A stretch of DNA of 64,000 nt from NCBI RefSeq assembly GCF_963169125.1, contig NC_084801.1, positions 116,153,061 to 116,217,060 on the forward strand, in the 5' to 3' direction. The DNA is from Humulus lupulus. Its lineage: Eukaryota; Streptophyta; Magnoliopsida; Rosales; Cannabaceae. Shown piece after piece: positions 57,012 to 64,000 of this stretch. A program made the position numbers and the translations under genes. Each line of letters opens with the position of its first letter. The stretch's first letter is position 1. Under the pieces are notes generated by a model. That model was not told where the DNA came from. It did no database searches and was given only the letters and a program-made list of their open reading frames with translations.

Positions 57012-59707
57012 ATGGGACCCAAGAAGAGCGCATCCAAGAAGAATGCTGGCAACTCGTCCTACCAGCACGCCAGTAAAGGGAAAGAGGTGGCAACAGACTC
57101 CCCAATTCCCCACTTTGGTCCCACCGTGGAGAAGGAGGTCGAGGTGGGACCTGACGCCTTCTTTGAGGCCGAGAGGATTGCCTCGAAGGTAACAACCCAG
57201 GGGAAAGTCAATAAAATCATGCTCTCCCACAACATCGAGATAGGGAAGGGCGCCCTGGTCGCTCGTCCTTCCCTGGAGGGCAAGTGGAGCTGCGCACCGC
57301 TCGATGAGGAGTTCGCGGCCTGGAGCGATGAACACCTCAAGGCTGGGGCCTTCCTCCCCTTGGACCAGTACTTCACGGACTTCTTAAATTTCATGAAGCT
57401 GGCCCCCTTTCAGCTCCCCCCTAACTCCTACCGTCTGTTAGCGGGGTTGGAGTACTTGTTCCTGAAGCAGGAATGAGAGGTCCCCACAGCGGCGGACATC
57501 CTCTACTTCTTCTGCCTCAAAGCCAGCCCGGACCAACGGGGGTGAGGTGACGGGTTCTACTACCTGATCCGTTTTCCCAATTCGGCCGCGGTCATCGAGC
57601 TGCCCAGCCACCCCAATGATTTCAAGGATCAATTCTTCATGTCAACGGGGTTTTGCAACTGCGAATATCATTACTTCAACCATCCTCGTAAGTTCCTTTT
57701 AACTTTAGCTCACTAGCTTTTCACTGATTAGTATCTTTCCATTCATTGCTGACTTGAAAACTATCGTGTAGCTATTTTCACGAGGACGGCTAAGTCGGTG
57801 ACCTTTGGGGGTCAGTACGAAACCTTGGCAGGGCTCCCCCCAAGTGAAAAAGACTACCGCCAGCTCATGTCTGATGAGACGATGCTGGCGTGTAAGTTAA
57901 TTTCCCAAGGCCAGAATTTGGCTTTGAGGAGGTCACGGACCATCCCCGCTGCTCGCGAGATGGCGCCCATCCCCGAGGAGGAGGCCGCGAATGAGGATGG
58001 GGACGAGCAGGACGAAGTCCCCCTCGTGCGCCGGAAGTGGGCTCTTGAGGTCGCCCAGGAGGTCAACGTGGAGCGGACCCAGTCCGGGGCAGTAGCCGGC
58101 CCCTTCGACCAAGGTAACCCTTACTTATTTAGGGACTTAGACAGGGCCGTCGCAGACCTATGGCTTGCTAGGTTTAACCCAAGCCAACTCGTTCACCGCC
58201 ACCAAAATGACCCAGATCGCAACATCACTCTACTCCAGTGTGTTGACGAGCTCGTGTTACGTTATGACATGGGCCGCCCTAGGGGTACTGTAGTAGTAGA
58301 TAATACCCTGGCCTTTAGGTCGACCTTTTTTGAGGAGTACGGGACCAATCTTCGGTTGTGGCCCTCCCTTCTGGAGGGTGTAGTAGCTCCGGGTCTTAGG
58401 CAGTATGTAGAGGAGTCCAGTCCTGAGGCAGATCCGGACCCAGAGCCTCCTCTCACTCGTGAAGTCATTATCTTAGACTCCCCCGTAGAAGCTCCTGGGC
58501 CAGAGGTCCTGACAATAGATTCCTCCTCTAGCTCAGAGGGTAGGACCTTTTTCAATACATACTTTAGCTTTTTTGTTATCAAAGTATTTTTACATGCATA
58601 CTAATGATTCGCTCTTTGTTTCAGACTAGGAGATGTCGTAGCCCGGGGACAACGTTCTACGGTCTATGTTCCAGGGGGGAAATCCCTCCTCCGGGTTGTC
58701 TGAACCCCTGGTGAAGAGGCTCCTGGTGACCAAGAAAACTCCTCCCCCAGGGACCATCTCCAAGTCTCCTGCCAAGGGGAAAAACGAAGGTCCTGCTGCC
58801 ATAGGGAAGGTGCCTCCACCCCACCTGCAGTGGAGAAGATGGCTCCACCTCCCTCGTGACCTCCTGTCCCTAATCGGGAACAGGAGGTACCAACCGGGAC
58901 CTTGTCAGCCCCAACTCTCGACGTGCGCATCTCGGTCAATCCTCAGGCCTTGGAGAAAGTCCCTGAGGTCTTTAGGGGGACGGTTTACGAAACCGCGACC
59001 TACATGGTGGACCACTGCTACAACGCCACCTCAAGGGACTTGCAGGAGATCGAGGCGAGGAGCCCCGAGCATGTGACGAAGTCTTCACTGGGGATGACCC
59101 TCATGGTAAGCTTACTTTACCACTGGTTCTTTATGTTGTTTTTTTTTCTCTAAGGAACTTGCCTTATTATCGTTTTGTCTTGCAGGCGGCTTTGGCTCTC
59201 CACCAGAGCATATCTCGGTCTAGGGCCAGGATTGATGAGATTTGGGGTGAGCACCAGGCTGCCCAGGCTGCCCTCGCTTCCGCTCAAAAATAGGAGCAGG
59301 ATGCCAAGGCTGCCCTGGCGACTGCTCGGGAGAGCGAGAGGGTTGCGCAGACTGCCTTGGTTGCTGCGCAGGCCGAGCTGGAGGCATCTCGGGCCAAGCT
59401 GCTGGAGGCCGAGGCTGCCAAGGTCACCCAGGACACCGCGAAGGTCGAACTCGAGGAGGCCAAGGCTGCCCTTGAAGTGGAGAGGGTAGCTTCCAGCTCC
59501 TCCATGGAGGCCATCCTGTACCATTGCTGGGCCTTCAACCAGGATGGTGACTTTTCCTTCCTGGGGCCGGATGTGTGGGAGTCCTTCTTGGAGAAGTTTA
59601 AAACTCGCCTTCAACAAGAGGAGCCTTCCGAGACCGGGGAGACCTCCACTGCCACCGAGCAGGATGGCAAGGGGGTGACTTCATCAGAGCGGCCTGGCGG
59701 GGCTTAG
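57012..59707 (+). pseudogene. Antisense spliced gene of element B
   Basis: Coding exons are 57012-57687, 57772-58539, 58625-59105 and 59186-59707, with GT-AG junctions and phases 1, 1, 0, matching the gene in A exon by exon. The N-terminus has MGPKKSASKK and FFEAERIASKVTTQGK; the middle has LPLDQYFTDFLNFMKLAPFQ and DILYFFCLKASPDQRG; the end is an Ala/Glu coiled coil followed by ILYHCWAFNQDGDFSFLG. In-frame stops at about 57474, 57543, 58628, 58640 and 59290 kill this copy, most readable as CAG/CGA/TGG changes. It fills the frame that element A lost near 44031, which confirms the shift there. Function unknown. Confidence 0.82.
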
Positions 59708-59954
59708 GATTTTTCTCCTTTCCTTTTATTTACTTTTTTTTTTAATTTTTCATTACGAGGTTTTTATCCTCGAAACAATTGGTATCTCTGGATTTATTTC
59801 AATCTATTTACATATTTTTGTCTCAACCTTACTGTTACTCCTCTTCAATGCATTTGGTGAGAGATTAGTTTCTGTTGGTGTTGTGATTGACATCTTATGC
59901 TTTTTAGGAAAAAACATTTGTTAATCAATTTGAACCAACTTCTAAGACTTAGGA

Positions 59955-60436
59955 CCTGGTTGTATCCAGGATATTAATTTGAAAACTCAGTTCGCGTCAA
60001 TTCTTTATCGATATCTCGTGCTTTTTAAGAAAAACATCGATCAATCAATTTGAACTAACTTCTAAGTTTTAGGACCTGGTTATATCCAGGATATTAATTT
60101 GAAAACTTAGTTCGCGTTAATTCTTTATCGATATCTCGTGCTTTCTAAGAAAAACATCGATCAATCAATTTGAACTAACTTCTAAGTTTTAGGACTTGGT
60201 TATATCCAGGATATTAATTTGAAAACTTAGTTCGCGTCAATTCATTATCGATATCTCGTAACATCGATCAATCAATTTGAACTAACTTCTAAGTTTTAGG
60301 ACTTGGTTATATCCAGGATATTAATTTGAAAACTTAGTTCGCATCAATTCATTATCGATATCTCGTGCTTTTTAAGAAAAACACCGATCAATCAATTTGA
60401 ACTAACTTCTAAGTTTTAGGACCTGGTTATATCCAG
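59955..60436. repeat. 120-bp tandem repeat of element B
   Basis: Five copies marked by [CT]TGGTTATATCCAGG begin near 59955, 60075, 60195, 60302 and 60421. Most are about 120 bp apart; one copy is shortened by loss of its middle (near 60260). Read in element sense the dyad is the same CCTGGATATAACCAGG as in element A. Confidence 0.9.
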
Positions 60437-60487
60437 GATATATGCCCCCCAAGTAATTAGGAAAGGGTCTTTCATGGTTACTTGAGT

Positions 60488-61552
60488 TTACACCCACAAA
60501 CATATACAATAATGTAAAAGATAACTGTTATTACTTAATAAACAAAAGATGGCAATGGGCAGGTCCATGATGACGCTCGGACTGATCCCTACCATGTCTC
60601 CATGAGACCAGGCAAACACATCTAGATTCTCCTGCAGAAACTTAATCAGCTCCGCCTTCCTTTCGCTACATAGATTTTTCCCGAGCTTTACCACCTTCGA
60701 GGGGTCTTGTGGGTTGATGTTTACCTCCTCAAGCTCTTCGATGGCCTGGAGCTCAGATCTATCTTCGCCTACTCTGGGGTCGATATCATTATTTAAGATG
60801 ATATTCTTCCCTTTGACACTCTGAGGTTTTTCAATCTTAGGACTAGGCACAAGTTCCTGAGATTCCTCATTCCCGCCCTGGATGGTCATCGTCAGCTGCC
60901 CGGGTTTTGATTTTCCCTTCATAGAAATGCTATAGCATTCCCTGGCAGTGAGCTGATCACCTCGGACCATGCATATCCCCGAGGAAGAGGGGAATTTTAG
61001 CGCAAGGTGGGGGATGGAGGTTATTACTTCGAACGCTATCAAAGTAGGTCGGCCCAAAATAGCATTGTATGTGGCGGGACAATCGATGATCATAAACTCG
61101 AGGAGTTTTGAGACTGTCCGGGGTCCCTCTCCCAAGGTGATCACCAGCTCGATTGTTCCTATTGCTACCGAATCTTCTCCAGAGAATCCGTATAGCATCA
61201 TGGAGGTGGCTTTCAACTCGGTGATAGATAAACCCATCCTTTCCAGCGTAGGCTGGAACCGTAGGTTCACCGAGCTCCCATTATCGACCAGTATTCTCCT
61301 AACTCTCCGGTTAGCGAGTTGAGCGGCTATGACCAGAGGGTCGTTATGAGGGAACTGGACGTGACTGGCATCTTCCTCGGTGAATATAATTTGTTGCCTC
61401 TCCAATCGTTGCTGCTTGGGTAGATGTTGCTCAGGGACGAAATCCACTCCATTATGAGCCTTAAGTTCGTTGACATATCTCTTCTGGGCACCTCTGCTCG
61501 TGCCAGCCAGATGGGGGCCTCCTGAGATCGTGGAGATCTCTCCTCCTATCAT
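60488..61552 (-). pseudogene. Protease of element B, fused to post-integrase sequence
   Basis: The frame has the retropepsin site ILVDNGSSVNL and ILGRPTLIAFE and continues to GISPSVIM, where RT would begin in element A. It then runs DLPIAIFC... and stops after about 30 codons; that tail comes from the sequence that follows integrase in A. The product would be a Gag-protease polyprotein without polymerase or integrase. Confidence 0.88.
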
Positions 61553-61588
61553 AGGAGGAGGGATGTCCTGATCTATTCGAGACCCTGG

Positions 61589-63824
61589 CTAACTTATCGG
61601 AACTTCCGGAGCTGGTTGGTCGGCAGGAACCCTATTCCGCGCATACTGGGCCAAGGGTCCGGCTCTGATGAGAGTCTCGATCTCATCCTTCAGGTGCCTA
61701 CAATCATCAGTGTTGTGGCCAATGTTGTTGTGGAATTGAAAAAAATTGGAGGGGTCTCGCTTACCCTTCTGGTGCTTCAACGGTTCCGGCTTCTTCCAGG
61801 GGAGGCGAGCAGAGTTTACTAGGAAAATGTTCTCCCTAGTGTGTGTGAGCTCGGTATAAGTCGCGTAGACTGGCTTAAACTTTTCCAAGGACTTGTTCTT
61901 CTTTGGGCCATGATGGCTGCCCTCGCTGCTCCCTTTTCTCTTGCCTCCACCAAACTGGTTATTCTGTGTAACGGTTTGTGTCGCTGTCATGACATCCGTT
62001 CCCACTCCAGCGGGCTGTTCAGAGGCCTGGCTGGTTCCCTTGGTCGATGCTCGCGCCTCCTCCAGGTTTATCCATCCCTGGGCCCTATTTAGGAGTTTGT
62101 TCATGGTGCTGACACCATTCCTCTGTATCTCTTCCCAGAGTCCGCCTCCGACAAGGATCCTAGTCCTCAAGGCCATGAGCTTGGAGCTGTCATCTGCGTC
62201 TCTGGCTCGAGCAGCGATGCTTGCGAATCTGCTCAGGTAAGCTTTCAAAGGTTCATCGGGCTGTTGTCTTACGTTCTCCAGGGTGTTGGCTTTGACACGG
62301 GCAGCCTGATAATCTCGGAATGCCCTCTTGAAGTCGGCAGAAAAGGCTTTCCACGAGCTGATGGATTGCTTTTTACTCTGCTTGAACCATTTCCTGGCCG
62401 ATCCAGTCAAGGTGGAAGGAAATATTAAACATCTTAGCTTGGGACCGATGTTGTGGGCCATCATCAGGGTGTTGAACATACCCAGATGATCTGACGGGTC
62501 CCCATCCCCATTGAACTCGGACAAGTGAGGCATACGGAAACTAGGTGGATATGCCGTAGCTGCTATGCTGGGGGCGAAGAGCTCGAGTTCGTCCCCTGAG
62601 TCATACTCATCTTTTTATTTTTCTGACAAGAGCTTCCACATCAGCTCCTCCATCTGAGCCAGTCGTTCCAGGGTTTGGTCCTTGCTTCCTTGGTTATTCT
62701 GGGGCTGTTCAACAGCTCCACTTCCATCGTACATGTTAGGTGGGTTATAGTCCCTCCTATCTTGAGATAGGTTATGTGGAACATTCCCACTGTCACATAC
62801 TTCAGATAGGCCTTCCCCTTGGCGAGCACGACTGCCATTCCCAACTGGGTCTCCTCTTTGAGAGTTCAAATGATCTCGGAGGTCGCCCCTCGGGGTGGGC
62901 CGAGCTCAAACGATGGCGCAGGTCTCCGTCGGACATGTCACTTCGATGACTCCCGGTCCAGTAACTTCCATTTGAAAAGGTTGGAGCCCGCCGCTGAGGG
63001 TGAGGATCTGGGACTTCCCTGGGCGCCCGGCTACGATGGGAGGGTTCGACGGAAGGAGGATTTCTCCTACTGCTCCCATGAGTCAGAATGTCTCGGACTG
63101 GACGGGGAGGAGATGGGTATCTTATTGGTGAAGGAGGATGCCTAACTGGGGACGCGATCCTAGTCCCGTCAGGACGGATTAAGCTAGGTCGCGGCCGCTC
63201 CGCTCTACCATCCTCCACGTCTTGTGCTCGGCGGTCTGAGCGGGGTGCAAGACGGCTATCCGGGGCAGGCTGTAGTCGTGAGCCCTCCCCGGATCTCCTT
63301 CGTGAGCTTCCTCGAGTCCTCCTGGGTGCACTCAAGGGCGGAAGTGAGCTAGGAGTTAAGGTCCGGACCGATCGGCTGAATTGCTGATCGGCCCTAGGAA
63401 GTTCCTCAAATGCGGTTTCTTAGTGATGCGACATAGGAGTAGAATTCGATATTGAGGGTCTGATCGACCGACTGGGCCTGGACCGGTTCCCCCGGTAGGA
63501 CTTATGAGTCTCACCATGCCTCTTTCCGACGTTAGCGTCGGTTGTAAGAGGGGGTAGTCGGGCCAAAACCTCTTGAATCTGCTTGTTTGCTTTCGCCAGC
63601 TGACTCCTCAACTGTGCATTTTCCATTTCTACCGCTGTGTAGAAATCCGAATTCAGATTGGGCCGCCGGGGAGCCGAACTTCCAGTGTCATCTTGGCCCA
63701 TTGGCTGCTTGCCCGATTGCTGTTGAACCTCAGGGTTCTGCTCATCGGATATGGCGGCATGGTGGGCCTCCTACCCATCACGTTGATCTGCCTCGTTACC
63801 ATGCCTTGGGCGAGTAACTACCAT
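61589..63824 (-). pseudogene. Gag of element B
   Basis: It starts MVVTRPRHGNEADQRDG at 63824, with an early TAG where A has CAG. A long open part (62533-61589) has FNGDGDPSDHLGMFNTLM, FSADFKRAFRDYQ, LKAYLSRFAS and GHNTDDC. The Cys of the metal-binding motif before FH is Phe here (NFFQFHNNIGHNTDDC). A single TAG at about 61589 separates gag from protease in the same frame. Confidence 0.85.
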
Positions 63825-63857
63825 GGTTGGGTTCTTGCGATATCACCAATCTAAAAG

Positions 63858-63877
63858 CTCTCAACGAAAGCACCAAA
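63858..63877 (-). other. Primer binding site of element B
   Basis: In element sense TTTGGTGCTTTCGTTGAGAG, one base after the LTR, differs from element A at one position. Confidence 0.6.
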
Positions 63878-63878
63878 C

Positions 63879-64000
63879 TGTTGACGCGGTTCTTCGGCAA
63901 CAGATAATTATATGAATAAGGAGAGGGATTAGTGCTAAATGATGAATCGTAATAGATGAATGATCTCAAGCGAAGATTATAACTCGAATACTTTTTTAGG
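63879..64000 (-). repeat. 5' LTR of element B, cut by the window end
   Basis: The 122 bases present match the start of 55245-55995 with only a few differences, including one near 63945-63950. The remainder is outside the window. Confidence 0.9.

Larger units (their letters stand above)
49638..64000 (-). mobile_element. Element C: Ty3/gypsy-type element, 3' part, interrupted by element B
   Basis: Its 3' LTR (49638-50468), polypurine tract, antisense gene and dyad repeats are visible, reading from right to left. At 55245 element B begins, so the rest of C (pol, gag, 5' LTR) should lie beyond the window. C is related to A and B in layout and in the antisense protein, but its LTR and repeats differ, so it is a different family. 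Confidence 0.8.
55245..64000 (-). mobile_element. Element B: Tat-type relative of A lacking RT, RNase H and integrase
   Basis: It reads on the minus strand from an LTR that starts at 63879 and leaves the window to the 3' LTR at 55245-55995. Gag and protease are followed, after a few bases of the RT lead-in, by the sequence that in element A comes after integrase. The tandem array and antisense gene are kept. Compared with A, about 3 kb of pol is missing. It must depend on another element's enzymes to move. Confidence 0.9.

Overview
This is nuclear DNA from a flowering plant, most likely a eudicot. It is AT-rich, has GT-AG introns in its one conventional gene, and is dominated by nested plant retrotransposons (Ty3/gypsy elements of the Athila/Tat and Tekay/Del lineages and an L1-type LINE). 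I cannot name the species from sequence alone.

Layout. (1) 1-3696: AT-rich DNA with a candidate degenerate Mutator-like element (952-3056). (2) 3697-6650, minus strand: the only ordinary host gene, an apparently intact four-exon nuclear gene for chloroplast elongation factor G (SCO1 type). (3) 7225-18917, minus strand: an Athila/Tat-like gypsy element with two LTRs and a perfect 5-bp target duplication; its 5' leader holds a solo LTR and a Mutator-type MITE, each with its own target duplication. (4) 18966-33069, minus strand: an L1-type LINE with a 17-bp target duplication, split in its reverse transcriptase ORF by a Tekay chromovirus (19739-29044, plus strand). (5) 33485-46212, plus strand: a Tat-lineage element, called A here, with gag, protease, RT, two RNase H domains, integrase, a 119-bp tandem repeat and a spliced antisense gene. 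Its 3' LTR is followed by a second, truncated gag copy (to 48254). (6) 48255-49637: AT-rich repeats with a possible Helitron end. (7) 49638 to beyond the window, minus strand: the 3' part of another element, C, with an LTR, an antisense gene and a dyad repeat. Element B, a close relative of A (55245 to beyond 64000, minus strand), is inserted into it. B has LTRs, gag and protease, the tandem repeat and the antisense gene, but no RT, RNase H or integrase.

The most interesting signal is a shared module in the 3' half of A, B and C. It has a tandem array built on a dyad with core TGGATATAACCA, then a gene on the strand opposite to gag-pol. That gene has its own TATA box, a 5'-UTR intron of about 500 bp and four coding exons with intron phases 1, 1, 0 in all three elements. 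The predicted protein has an N-terminal domain resembling the 'putative gypsy type transposon' family and a C-terminal coiled coil followed by a WAxNxD motif. A and B also carry a second copy of the polypurine tract just before the array. Extra ORFs in Tat elements are known in general; the conserved splicing, promoter and covarying dyads are my reading here.

All transposon ORFs are broken by stops or shifts, several of the form CAG/CAA/CGA to stop. None looks autonomous now. Coordinates of LTR ends, target duplications and splice sites were read by eye.
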